Shown here: positions 25,155 to 36,269 of the stretch, one piece after another
How the letters are laid out: the number at the start of each line of letters is the position of its first letter
Position numbering within the stretch: position 1 is the first letter of the stretch
Source: Spirodela intermedia
Lineage: Eukaryota; Streptophyta; Magnoliopsida; Alismatales; Araceae
NCBI GenBank assembly: GCA_902729315.2
Contig: LR746268.1
Location: forward strand, 1,203,501-1,267,500
Length of the DNA: 64,000 nt
Direction of reading: 5' to 3'
Program-made: the position numbers and the translations under genes
The notes under the pieces: generated by a model
What the model saw: only the letters and a program-made list of their open reading frames with translations
Told to the model about the DNA's origin: nothing
The model's database searches: none

Positions 25155-25720
25155 CCTTGTAGTGGACTCAATTGTGTCTTTTGTCAAGACAAATAAAGAG
25201 AGATAGACTAACAAAAAGGTGCAGATCTCCAAGGCCACAAATAAAGATGCATTATTATTTCAATGACATGTTGTCCACAAGTTGAAATAAAAAACAAAAG
25301 TAAGAAGGTAAGGGTAACATATTACATTCAATCATATATTAAATACAATGAGATTGATGACAGAAAACGTGTTAAGAACATTTGAGATGCTCCTTCCTAC
25401 AAGTTAGTGAATGGCCAAGTACCATGAGATTGATGACTAGGGGTAGAGAAGGAAAGAAGCCATAAGGTGTGATATTGTAATAAATTTTACTTGACTTTTG
25501 ACAAATTATGCAAGTAGAAATAAAAATCAATGTTAACCCTCATCTACATTCCTTTAAAGTATAGTAGTGGTAGGATCATCTAATGTCATTCACTACTTTG
25601 AGTGCTTATGTTTATAAATTATATGAGATGGGACATGAAAAGTAAACCTGGCTCAAACTTATAAAACATATGACCATATTGATTAAAAACTAATTTATAA
25701 TTTTAACTAGAAATATGTGA
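25155..25720 (+). repeat. Diverged copy of the 3' flank of the UGT gene
   Basis: The sequence from CCTTGTAGTGGA through CAGATCTCC, GCATTATTATT, CCACAAGTTGA, ACAATGAGATTGATGA, GTAGAAATAAAAA and TTAACCCTCATCTA to TAGAAATATGTG parallels 29660-30660 block by block. The downstream copy has an extra ~430 bp holding a reversed integrase remnant. This is a relic of a second UGT copy whose coding part is gone, upstream of and in the same orientation as the intact gene. Confidence 0.75.
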
Positions 25721-26849
25721 AAAATACAACTTAAGTTGTATGGTGGCTAGGAAGCTACAGCTAGACTACAGTGTTGGGAGGGCATGTAGGTCTATAAAAG
25801 ATGAGGAGGATGGAGGAGGTCATATTAAAAAAAGAAGTAAAGATAAAATATTTTAAAATTCTAGACAAAGGATATTAATGTTCCAACTGCAACAAATAAC
25901 ACAATTGCCATGAAATTACAGAAAATTATTTCTTCTTAACTTGTAACTGATTAAAAAAGAGCAATAAGATTGAAAAATACTTTCAAATCCACGATAATGC
26001 CTTGTCTAAATACACATGTCCAATAATTTTATTTAAGTAGGGGCGGGGGAGGGCAATACATAATTGAAAGAATGAGTGTGTGTGGGGGGGGGGGGGTAGG
26101 GGCATGCAAATGTAGCCAAATGTGGGCAGAGTAGCAGGTTGGCATGTGGTGTGAAATGAGTGCTAAATGGAAGAGTGAAGGACATGAGGATGACAAATAA
26201 AGTTGGGAGAGTGGTTGAATAAATCTAATCAAGTGACATATTATTAAGTAATTATTCTGATTGTCAAAAAATAGTAGAAATAAAATAAAAACAGCTCAGC
26301 TGATGAGACATGCAGACCACATTAGATACATAATTAGAACAGTGAATCAATTATGGTGATCCAATTAACTCTTCTAAAAGATTAGATACATAATAGATTA
26401 TGGTGATCACTTGGTTGAATAAATCCAATTATGGTGATCTAGTTAATAAATGAAATGGCAATGAACAATCTGGTTGCCAATTATTTGACAGCTAGGTTTT
26501 ATAGTATCATCAGATATCCAATAACTAACTCTTTGACTATCTAGTGGTTGTAATGTTAGAGAGAATTAATGTAGTTAAAGGAGAGAGTGCACTCTTATGA
26601 TAGTAAATGCAGGCTCTTGGAGCTGCTCGACTACAGGTTATATCATGGTTGCATCACTCTTTCAATTGCTTTATTACTTTGGCTTACCAAATAGTTCAAG
26701 AAAATGTCAAAGCATCATGTAAATTTGTTACACAGTTTAGTTTACAATACTAGCAATGATGTAATACGAATTCTCTTGTTGAAGGTATGGAAGCTCAAAA
26801 ATCTCAGCAATTCACATAGGCTTAATTTTGTTGGACATAAGCTAAACTT
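25721..26849. other. AT-rich intergenic sequence, no gene
   Basis: No ORF with recognisable content. A run of 13 G residues lies at 26084-26096. Short repeated phrases such as TTATGGTGATC recur near 26353, 26399 and 26439. Confidence 0.5.
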
Positions 26850-27345
26850 CACTTGTTCTGGCTCTAAACTTCTCCTTTCATCTCATGCATGAGTAGATAG
26901 GTTTGGTAGTTGTCCCTCTCACCCTGCTTTGATCTGAGGCTGTCTCTAAAGTCTTCATCCCCCACTTTGTTCCCAACCACATGAAACCCACGATGGACCT
27001 CACCTACACATTCAATGCCAACACTGTGGACTTCACAATGCCCGTCACCCCTAATACTTGATGAAATGTCTATTGAGAAACACAGAGATGCCCGTCATTT
27101 TGTATGACTAAGTGACGAAGAACCCTCAATAAGGTATGACAAAGAACCCTCACTTTGTATTAGTGAGGGAAATGACTTATGCACTCATGACTCATGCAGA
27201 GATTGAGACCAGCTTTGACAGATTGGGCCTTACTTAGCTCCTCAAAGGGTTGCTCCCCATGCAATAAAGGAAACTGTGATTTATAAGCAACTTGGGCAGC
27301 CTGTTGTTTGAAGACAAGATGGCTTATGTTCACCCATGATTTTTT
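26850..27345 (+). repeat. UGT-fragment-bearing repeat unit, left copy
   Basis: About 490 bp, from TTCACTTGTTCTG to CAAGATGGCTTATGTT, match 41088-41565 in reverse complement. The shared block covers upstream sequence, the UGT N-terminal fragment and unrelated downstream sequence (TTTGTATTAGTGAGGGAAATGA and on). It is therefore a duplicated unit that already contained the fragment, not two independent decayed genes. Confidence 0.75.
26951..27061 (+). pseudogene. UDP-glycosyltransferase N-terminal fragment
   Basis: The frame reads VFIPHFVPNHMKPTMDL and continues to a TGA after 36 codons. It aligns with residues 7-43 of the intact UGT (VFFIPFFVPSHMNPMTDL...), keeping the catalytic-type His and the MxxMxDL pattern. 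There is no acceptor- or donor-binding remainder and no start codon. After the stop the sequence is unrelated to UGT. It is a dead fragment inside a repeat that is also present at 41323-41448. Confidence 0.8.
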
Positions 27346-28066
27346 TTTCTTGGGCCTTTCCATTTGGGCTGAACTTATCGGAGTTGGTATTTGGACCGAA
27401 CTTCTAAGAAGGTTACCCATCCCGGAGGTTTTTCGAGACAGGGGACTCACGATACTTGGACGGAACAGCTTTTTATATTTCGTTGGCGGCACTTTGGTTC
27501 GGAGCTGGTGTGGTGGCTCGCGGCACGTGGTGGTACATTTTTACCTCACGTGCGCACAAGGGACTTCCTAGGGAGGGTCACTCTCCCGAGGCATACAGCT
27601 GCCTCTGTCTGTGGAGTCCTAGAGAGTTCCTAGAGAGGAACAGCTTTTTCTATTTCTTATGACTGCAGTCTCCAAAGAAAAGGAAATCTGGAAAGCGGCA
27701 GATCTGAAACCGGCGGGAGGTTTTTATTCTAGTCTGACTCGACTAGATTACATGGAGGCATCATTGATTCACGTCTCTTCGAGAAAGAGGCAATTTATCA
27801 GGTTGGGAATAAGTGTTCATTTAGTGTGGCAACCTATTCTTTTCATTCATCAATCAAGTACCAATATATTTATGACGCGTTCAGAACTCGACAATGTCAT
27901 GTGGCACACTTTACTGTAGAACGTGTTCATCAAATCGGAAGCCGGGATCTAAGATGGCCGCGTGGTCCCCCCAGCGAGGGCGGAACTGAGAATAAAAACC
28001 GCCCCGTCGAGCTAAGATCTCTGCAGCTGAGCACGGGTGTTCACAGTGAGCTTCTACACTGCCGCC
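27346..28066 (+). promoter_or_regulatory. Upstream region of the UGT gene with two G-boxes
   Basis: Two CACGTG G-box cores lie at 27534-27539 and 27547-27552, about 525 bp before the start codon. They match binding sites for bZIP/bHLH factors in abscisic-acid or light responses. A phrase GGAACAGCTTTTTaTATTTC (about 27463) recurs with one change at about 27639. A TATA-like ATATATTTATGA lies near 27865. There is no gene in this stretch; small ORFs across it are not supported. Confidence 0.5.
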
Positions 28067-29536
28067 ATGCCGGGGCCAATGCAGGTGTTCTTCATCCCCT
28101 TCTTCGTGCCCAGCCACATGAACCCCATGACGGACCTCGCCTGCGCGTTCGCCGCCCGCGGGGTTGACGCCACGATGGTTGTGACCCCCGCCAACGGGGC
28201 GCTCATCCAGCGGACCGTCGAGCGGGCAGCCAGCGCCGGGCTCCCCATCCGCATCCTTAACTACCCCTTCCCCTCCGCAGAGGTGGGGCTCGCGGAAGGC
28301 GTCGAGAACCTCGTGTCGGCGCCGCCTGAGGAGGAGTGGAAGATCAACCGGGCGGTGGACCTCGTCCAGGGAATCCACGAGCGCCTCCTGCGGGAGCACC
28401 GCCCCCACGCCGTCGTGGCGGACTGCTCCTTTGCGAGCCTGACCTACGTCGCTAGGGACCTGGGTATCCCTCGGGTGGTGTTCCTGCCGTTCGGCGCCTT
28501 CCCTCTCGTGGTGAGCGTGAGGCTGATGGAGCACGAGCCATACGCCGGCCTCGCCGACGGGGACAACACCCCGTTTCTCGTCCCCGACGTCCCCGACAAG
28601 GTGGAGATGGTGAAGTCGGAGCTCCCCAACCACCTCAGAATAGCGAGTCACCTCACCGAGAACATGGAGTTTATGAGGAAATCGACGCTGGAGTGTTTCG
28701 GCGCGGTGTTGAACACGTCCTACGACCTGGAGCCGGCCTACTGCGACCAGTTCCTGCGGACAGAGTGCCGACGAGGGTTCTTCGTCGGCCCGTACGCGCT
28801 GTTGTCCGAGAAGAAAGATGATTTTGAGGATCGAGATGACAAGTGCTTGGCTTGGCTGGAGACGCAGGAGACGGCCTCGGTGGTGTTTGTGGGCTTCGGG
28901 AGCTTCCTCTTCTTTAGCAAGGAGCAGCACTGGGAGATGGCGCGGGGGCTGGAGGCCTCGGGGCGCCCGTTCCTGTGGACGTTGAAGGAGAGTGACTTCG
29001 CCGGCGGCGGCGCGGACTGGCTGCCGGAGGGTTTCGAGGAGAGGACCCGGGGCCAGGGCCTTGTCGTCAGGGGGTGGGTGCCTCAGATGGCGATCCTGAA
29101 CCACCGGGCGACGGGGGCCTTCGTCACCCACCTGGGATGGAACTCCCTGACGGAGGGTCTCTACGCCGGCGTGCCCATGATCACCTGGCCGCTTGCACAC
29201 GAGCAATTCATCAGCGAGAGGCTGGTGGTGAACATTCTCCGTGTCGGCGTGCGGATGTGGGACGGGTACAGGAGCAGCCTTCCGGAGGCGGCGGCCAAGG
29301 CGGTCGTCATGGGGGACGCCATCGCGCGCACGGTCTCGCGGCTCCTCCCGCCGGGCTTCGCCGACGAGGAGGTGGAGGCACTGAGGAAGCAGGCCGCCGG
29401 GTACCGCGCCAGGGTACGGGCGGCGGTAAAGGAGGGGGGTGCGGCCTACAACGATCTCACCCGACTCATCGACGGCCTCAAGGCCTTCCGTCCAGAAGCC
29501 GAGTGGGGGGATTCCGCTGCCATCTCCATCCCCTAG
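28067..29536 (+). CDS. UDP-glycosyltransferase (GT1 family), single exon, 489 residues
   Basis: The start is the ATG at 28067 in a strong GCCGCCATG context; upstream in-frame codons are not ATG. Length 489 is typical for plant family-1 glycosyltransferases, which transfer sugar from a UDP-sugar to small molecules in the cytosol. The N-terminal acceptor half has the catalytic-type His17 (VPSHMNPM) and Asp119 (AVVADCSFAS). The C-terminal PSPG donor box is exactly 44 residues, W337 to Q380, beginning WVPQMAIL and ending HEQ. It keeps HxGWNS, the glutamate of TEG and the final EQ, but the usual Cys of HCGWNS is Leu356. The last residue is Gln, which in many family members favours UDP-glucose or another non-galactose donor. 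Coding GC is far above that of its surroundings, as is usual for monocot UGTs. General features recall the UGT73/UGT89 groups, but the subgroup and acceptor are not determined. Decayed copies of its flank and N-terminus surround it. Confidence 0.93.
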   Translation: MPGPMQVFFIPFFVPSHMNPMTDLACAFAARGVDATMVVTPANGALIQRTVERAASAGLPIRILNYPFPSAEVGLAEGVENLVSAPPEEEWKINRAVDLVQGIHERLLREHRPHAVVADCSFASLTYVARDLGIPRVVFLPFGAFPLVVSVRLMEHEPYAGLADGDNTPFLVPDVPDKVEMVKSELPNHLRIASHLTENMEFMRKSTLECFGAVLNTSYDLEPAYCDQFLRTECRRGFFVGPYALLSEKKDDFEDRDDKCLAWLETQETASVVFVGFGSFLFFSKEQHWEMARGLEASGRPFLWTLKESDFAGGGADWLPEGFEERTRGQGLVVRGWVPQMAILNHRATGAFVTHLGWNSLTEGLYAGVPMITWPLAHEQFISERLVVNILRVGVRMWDGYRSSLPEAAAKAVVMGDAIARTVSRLLPPGFADEEVEALRKQAAGYRARVRAAVKEGGAAYNDLTRLIDGLKAFRPEAEWGDSAAISIP

Positions 29537-30658
29537 CTGGGTTTCTTGTCTGCTTCTCCTTCGGAGCTTCCTCCACGTGGTTTTTTTCCTTCATGTTTCT
29601 GGCCACTTGTCATCTGGTACCCATCCTCCCACGGCTGTGCCATGGCAGAAGCTCCGCCTTGTGGTGGATGCAAGCCTGACTGCAGACAGGAGTGCGCAGA
29701 TCTCCTAGGCCGCGAATAAGGGTGCATTATTATTCCGATGACACGTCATCCACAAGTTGAGATAAACAGGAAAGTAGGAAGACGACGGTAACCTATTATT
29801 TTCAATTATATATCAAATACAATGAGATTGATGACTAAAAACGTGTTCAGAACATCCCGGATGCTCCTGCTATTTGGCGAAAGGCCAAATATCATGAGAC
29901 TGATGAACGATTTTAGCCATACGACTAAAGAATTTGCCCTTCAACTCACATGATCATTGTATAGAGCGGAATATGTTAGATATTTAGAAACGAGAGACGA
30001 TAGTCACTATACCTAATTTTCTCTCATGCATCAAGGAGCTAAACTTTGCAGCTAGGTGGTTTTGATATTCTGAATTTCTTGGGCGACACAACCATCACAA
30101 GATCTCCAAAAGAAAACCCAACTTCATTATGAATTTTATTAAGTGAGCTAAAACATGTTGTAGTTGTTTGCTTGAGGGATGGAAATATGGTCGAAAATGA
30201 AGTTATCTCAAGGAATTGAAAGGACACAAGATCACTTACATGTTCAATGAGCATGATAGTGATACCAATGAAATGTCATAAATAAGAAAAAATAGAGGAT
30301 TCATTACCTAAGGGCTAACTTTCACATTGATATGAAGTGATTGAGAGAATAGTGAAATTGGATAGAAAGGAAAATAAGCCTTAAGGTATGATATTGCAAT
30401 AAATGTTACTTTACTTATGAAAAATTATAGTAGCATTAATTCTATCAAAGAAAGTAGAAATAAAAAATAATATTAACCCTCATCTATAGTCCTATGGAGT
30501 GTATTAAAGGTAGGATCAGCCAATGACATTTCATTATTTTGAGAGCTTATGTTTATAAATTTTGTGAGATAGGACATGAAAAATAAACTTGGCTCAAACT
30601 TAGAAAATATATGACCATATTGCTTAAAAAATAATTTATTATTTCTATTTAGAAAATA
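29537..30658 (+). other. 3' flank of the UGT gene, with a reversed integrase remnant
   Basis: The flank is homologous to 25155-25720. Between about 29900 and 30330 it has an insertion absent from that copy. On the minus strand within it (about 30260-30035) the frame reads FGDLVMVVSPKKFR, which resembles the GD-hV-V segment near the C-terminus of Ty3/gypsy integrases. The retroelement fragment therefore probably entered after the flank was duplicated, or was lost from the other copy. Confidence 0.55.
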
Positions 30659-30863
30659 TGTCACAATAAAATTTTAAAATAGGCTCACTAGACCCACCAG
30701 GCCCATTTTGGACTTGTTCTCTTCACGTCCTTATTCTTCCTCCACTATCTTCACTTCTTCTTCTTCTCTCTCTCTCTCTCTCTCTCTTTATTTTCTTCTA
30801 TATAACCTCATGTACTTTTCTTCTTCAAATCAATTCTAAAGTTTTCTCTTCCTCTTGTCAACA
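30659..30863 (+). mobile_element. 5' LTR of a Ty1/copia element (element A)
   Basis: A 205-bp LTR starts TGTCACAATA and ends CTTGTCAACA, directly followed by TGGTATTAGTGCC at 30864, close to the Met-tRNA primer-binding site. It includes a (CT)n tract (about 30763-30787) and a TATATAACC promoter-like word. Its sequence recurs in reverse at 41570-41758 and its 3' part at 40217-40339. Confidence 0.75.
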
Positions 30864-33219
30864 TGGTATTAGTGCCTTAGGGTTTCTTTGCCGCTACGTT
30901 TCTACCTCTTCTCCTATCTCAACGTCACCTATCCTCTCCCGATGCAATCTCCTATAGTGTTGTCTTGCATGCCTACCTAGTGCTTGGTTTGTATAGCCCT
31001 ACATGCCTACCGTACTTCTTGCTGCATGCACCTGCGTGCCTGTTTGGTGCTTGCCTTGTGTCATCTTGCACACCTGATGGCACCATTTCCCATCGGTTCC
31101 CCCTGCACTGACAACAGGTGCTGCATGTGCCACCTCCCGCTACCGCCCCCACCGCCGCCCCTTTGCTGCCTCCCGACGCCTCACATGGCTCTAGGGATGT
31201 CCCCTCCCAATGTCATCTCATCTCCCACTAATCCTGATCTATGGATCTAGTGGGTGAATCCTTGATGTCTCAAGCACCTCCTCTGCCAATTCTTTAGTTG
31301 ACTGTCGCTCTTCCTCTGATTGGGTTGGCTACTCCACAGCACTCTATCACGACGCAACTCACTCAACCGACATATGTCTTTAATAGACATGATTATACAT
31401 CGTGGGCCTCTAGATTTGAGCACTTCTTGATGTCGCACAACCTTTTTCACCACTTGTCGACTGATCCGCCTAGCCTCACTAACCCGTCCTTTACTTCATA
31501 GTCTTAGCTCGATTGAGCCATCCTTACCTACACACTTCAAAGCATTGATCTGAGTATTGCTGAGTCTCCCGCTTGACTTCACCCTATGCAACAACTCTAG
31601 ATGACATTGGAGAATATGTATGTCATTAGAAGAATATTAGTCATGTAGTCAAGATCTTCAAGTCACTTCTTATTTGCAAGTAAGGCGACTCCTCACTTTA
31701 GGCTCATTTCTGTCATCTCCAGACCCTAATATAGGAACTTATCATTTATTAGCCTCTGACCATTGACCTCCAGACATTCTAGTACTACCGTCAGGAGTTT
31801 CTTGTTGGAGTCTATCTAAGTAGACTTCACCCATCAATTACCTCTTAGATTTGTGGGAGGATCCTCTTTGGAGACTAGGTACTTAATATCTCTCACATTT
31901 TCTTTACTACATTTTGTGTAAGTGTAGGCTCTCCTTTTGGTATCGCTAGTAGCACATCTACTCCTTTGGTGATGGTCGTCTCCACTCTTCGAGCACCGCA
32001 TGATCCTCCTACTTTGAGACTAGACAATGGTTGTCTGTCACAAGGGAAGGGCCACAATTCTTTTCCTCCATATATCTACTGTGGCAAGTAAAATCACCCA
32101 CTCGACAAATATTGGAAATAGTTCAAGAAGCCCAACTTTGGCCAACCAGCTCTCCTACCTCTTTCACCAACTTCTTTGACGTCATCTAGTGTCCAATCTC
32201 CAATATTTCAGGTGACATTGACCTCCACCCAGTATAAAGCACTACACTGCTCTAGTGATATCATGACTCATTCCTCGGCCAATCTGGCCTCACTTCTGAA
32301 TCTTTTCACATTAGATACACATGTTCTCCTTGTATCTTCATCTTCACCATGGATTATTGACTTGGAGGCCTCCACCCACATAACTATCACACCCACTATT
32401 TTATCGGTACACTAGTCTACCCCTCATCATCAATCGATTTTCATTACCAATGACTAGACTTGTCTAGTCAATGGACATGGTAATACTGTTGTTATCCTAA
32501 GTATTCTTCTCACCCAGGTTCTCTATATTCTTACATTTCTTGTTAACCTCTTATCTATTAGTGACATTATCGATGGCTCGACTTGTCTAGTCAATAGACA
32601 TGGTAATATTGTTGTTATCCTAAGTATTCTTCTCACCTAGGTTCTCTATATTCTTAGATTTCTTGTTAACCTCTTATCTATTAGTGACATTACCAATGAC
32701 TGAACTTGTCTAGTCAATGGACATGATAATACCATCATTATCCTAAGTATTCTTCTCACCTAGGTTCTCTATATTCTTGGATTTCTTGCTAATATCTTAT
32801 CTATTACTGACATTACTCGAGCCATTCTTTGCTCCGTTACATTTTTTTCTTTTCATTGTATCTTCTAGGATCTGTATACCGGACGGAGGATTGGTTTGGG
32901 GTGTGAGAATGAACGAGATGTCTACATGCTAATTTCAGATGAACATTCTTCTAGCTTTCAAGCTTTTTTTGTTTCCTTTACGGTCACTTCATCTCTTTTG
33001 TGGTCTTGTTATTTGGGACACTTTTATTTTGAAAAACTTCAAAAAACCTTATCTTGACTTTCTCTTAATAAGTTTGTGTGCAAGTTATGTCAATTAGGTA
33101 AATACCGTCGTGGTTCATACTCGAGTTGAGACAAGATTTCATCTATAACACCTTTTGACCTCATTCATTGTAATTTTTGAGGCCCCTCTTGGACTCTATC
33201 TGTCTCGGGCTATCACTAT
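30864..33219 (+). pseudogene. Ty1/copia internal region: gag, protease and pre-integrase remnants
   Basis: Readable pieces in order: gag (YTSWASRFEHFLMSHNL near 31390), a damaged zinc knuckle (YCGK, stop, NHPLDKYWK near 32080), protease (WIIDLEASTHIT near 32350, where DLEA stands for the active-site DSGA), and the pre-integrase segment near 32980-33190 (CKLCQLGKYRRGSY; PFDLIHC). Stops and a changed protease active site show it is dead. Integrase core, RT and RNase H are missing: sequence changes to a Ty3 LTR at 33220. Confidence 0.85.
32446..32815 (+). repeat. In-frame 123-bp tandem triplication in the copia protease region
   Basis: Three copies start at 32446, 32569 and 32692, each 123 bp (41 codons). 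Each carries the phrase TTGTCTAGTCAAtgGACATG and later CCTAAGTATTCTTCTCACC. Translated copies read alike (VVILSILLT, VLYILxFLVNLLS, the usual segment after the protease). Identity between copies is high compared with the decay of the rest of the element. Confidence 0.9.
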
Positions 33220-34439
33220 TGATAAGTCTTCATTATCATGAGTTAATAATTAATAAATAATTATTTTTAATCTTAACTCATGATAAATAGACTTATATTT
33301 ATGTTAAATTATGAAAAGTAGTTTTTAGTCAATTAATGTGATTTTTGGCTAATTATGTAATTTTTGTGAATTTATAATTTTAATAATCTTATTTTTTGAG
33401 ATAAATGAAGAAAAATAAAGTAAAACAAAAAGATAGAAAAAGAGAGGAACCCCCCAGCCAGTCAGGCCTGCAAGTGAGTCAAAAGCATAGTCAGGTAGAG
33501 CCACAAGCAAGGGCTTGAGCAACTAAGGATGGATCGATAGGAGGCACGTGTGCGTCTTTGATTGATTGACGAACAAGTCGTCATTAGGAAGAGGACAATC
33601 TGTCAGGAGACAAGTCGCCATATCTTGAGAGCGTACTATATGTGATGAATAGCCTCCTCTATGCGGACATGAGGATGAAGCTTCCTAATATGCGCTCTAC
33701 CTTCATCCAACTCATTTTTGTTGCGTGATAGTCGCCAAAGAGACACAAAGTTGTCATTTTCTGCTCTACTGGGTGATAGCAACTAGACATAATATAATGA
33801 CTTATTTCATTAATTTTAGACTTCACAAGAAGATCTAAAAATTACTCATGTTGTCCTTGTCCAAGGAGAGCCTTCAAGGTTGTGGACATTGCACAACAAT
33901 CTTCCTAAACACTCAAGATTTTGACACATCGCCAATGTATCACCACTGTGATGTTGGAACTCTATTTTATCATTTTTAATATCATCGAGCATTAACGTCA
34001 TCTTGTTATCTGCACTCTTATTTTCCTTTTTCCTGAATTTTAAATATATTTTATTTTCACTTCATCATCTAAAATTTATAAAAAATTGTATTCTTTGAGA
34101 AAAATTATGAAACATTATCCAATGTTATATTACATTCTTGTGATCGACTTGGAGAACATTTGCTATTTTTAGAAATTTTATTGAATTATAATTGATATAC
34201 TTTTCAGAAATATTTTTAAATAACTAAAATTAGTATTTTCAAGTTTTATAAATTTTAAATTTATGTGATTTATTCTACAATAACTAATTCATGTCAAAAT
34301 TTGGCACCATTTTTGGAGATGTATTACATAATATTTGATATTTTTTATTTTTCTCTTAGAGTACATAAAAAAATTTAACTCTTATTTTTATTTTCTTCTT
34401 GCAGAAAAATAATAATAAAAAAGAGAGCGAAGAACAATA

Positions 34440-36260
34440 AGGCAAGAATTAGAGAAGACTAAAAGGGGGTAATAATTATTAAAACTTTTCCTCAAATTTG
34501 TTGATTTTTATACATGGGAAAAGATCCTTACACATAAGGCTGGAGTATTCTTGCACTATTTCATCTAAAACCAAAACTTCGAAAGAAAACTTAATTTTGA
34601 CAAATCCTAAAAGTAATACAAGTCAAATTGAGAATAATCCTATGGCCATGAAAATTATTATATTCCTAACTCATAACAACGAGCATGTAATATTAGCGTC
34701 CCATTAGCATCCACAGTTAAATTCAAAATAAATCCAATAATTTTTTAAATGGTCCCTAATTTTTATTACCTTTAGAGGAACCTCATTAGCATTTAAATTT
34801 TTTCATATGATTTGTGATTTAGTTAATCTCCCTTGAGTAACATCAAAAATTATTAAGATGAAATTATTCTCTCATACACTTAGGGATAAGATTAGATATT
34901 GACTATCCACATTAGATAGATAATTAACTAGTTGGAAAGACAGAACATGCCTTTCTTTGAAAATTTTATCTCTTAAAAAAACTCAAAATATGAAAAAATA
35001 TATATGGAATTTTGCTCAAAGGCTAAGAGAAATTTTGCATGAGATATGAGAAAAATTGAAAGATTTACTTAAAAAGTGTTCTCATTATGCTATACCCAAG
35101 TGATAGCTTAATAATTTTTTTTATGATAGATTATTAGAACAACATAGAAATATAATTGATTCTATATGTGGAAGGGCTTTTATGGAGAAAACTACTAATG
35201 AGATTTACAACCTTTATTAGAATTGAAGTGAAAATTTTAGAGATCAAGAATCTTTTGAGTTATATGAAAAGGATAAGAAAGGAATTTATGAATTGCATCA
35301 TCAAAATAATTTTAATTTATGAAATGTGGTTAATCAGATTAAAAGATTAAAAATATTTAATTTATTTATTAATAATATGAAAAAGCCTCCTAACTTTCAA
35401 TTTAATGTATATAGTACTTGTTCTATGTATGATGAAAATGATCATTCTGAATTTTAATGTTATAATAGGTTAATCATTTTTGCCTAAGCAAGAGCAAGTG
35501 TAAGTACCCCACGATTCTATTAAAAATAGGAATTATTTTTCTAATTCTTATAATCCTAATTGGAGGACTAATTTTTTGTGGAGAGAACCAAATTGTATTC
35601 CAAATTCAGAAGCACTTAGATCCAATTCAAATTCTGAATTTTGTCCAAAATAGGAACATAGATTTCAAAAAAATCACCCCTTTCAAATCCAACCTGATTT
35701 TATAGATATGATGCAACAAATGAGCCAAAAAATATAGCAAAAAATGAACCAAATGATGTTGCAGAAAAAATAATTTATAGAGGCTTTTGAGAATAAGAAA
35801 GAAGAGGGACAACCACTTAATCAGCCCATAAAAAATTCAAGAAACTATTAAAGTAAGATTTCAGTAAGGAGAGTCTAGTTAGACAAATTTAAGAAAAAAC
35901 TCATGAAATGAACACATTAGGACAATGAATATATTGAGTGAGAATATTTTACATGATCCTTATCCCTAATCATTAGAAGTAAATGAGAATATTAAGAATG
36001 AAAATATAGTAGTAGAAATTTTGAATAAAATCATTTATTACTTATGATTGATGTATGAATATAGTGAGAACGATGAGGAGAAAGATCCCTTAGTTGAAGA
36101 AACATCAACTGATCATAGAAAAGTCATCCAAATTTTAGTAGAAGGGAGAAGACAAAAATGAAGAAAAATAAATTTTAGGTGAGGAAAAACTAGTTGATCT
36201 AGGAGATGTAAGAGATGAAATTAATAAATCTAATCATTATGTTGCAGAAATAGAGGTTGA
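34440..36260 (+). pseudogene. Ty3/gypsy gag remnant
   Basis: Near 35032-35220 the translation reads LKDLLKKCSHYAIPK, FFYDRLLEQHRNIIDS and GRAFMEKTTNEIYN. This corresponds to the conserved retrotransposon gag segment (normally WERFK-LL---P-HGIP, then F---L----R--ID, then G-----K---EAY). A glutamine/methionine-rich stretch (MMQQMSQK) at about 35710 also fits gag. Many stops and frameshifts are present. Confidence 0.75.
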
Positions 36261-36269
36261 TAGTGATGA

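Noticed and set aside
28037-28066. Ten-residue N-terminal extension of the UGT
   Set aside because: The codon at 28037 is GTG; the first ATG is at 28067 in an excellent context.
27911-29206. 431-codon open frame on the minus strand
   Set aside because: It is the antisense of the GC-rich UGT gene; the plus strand has the full GT1 domain structure, and the minus frame has no domain.
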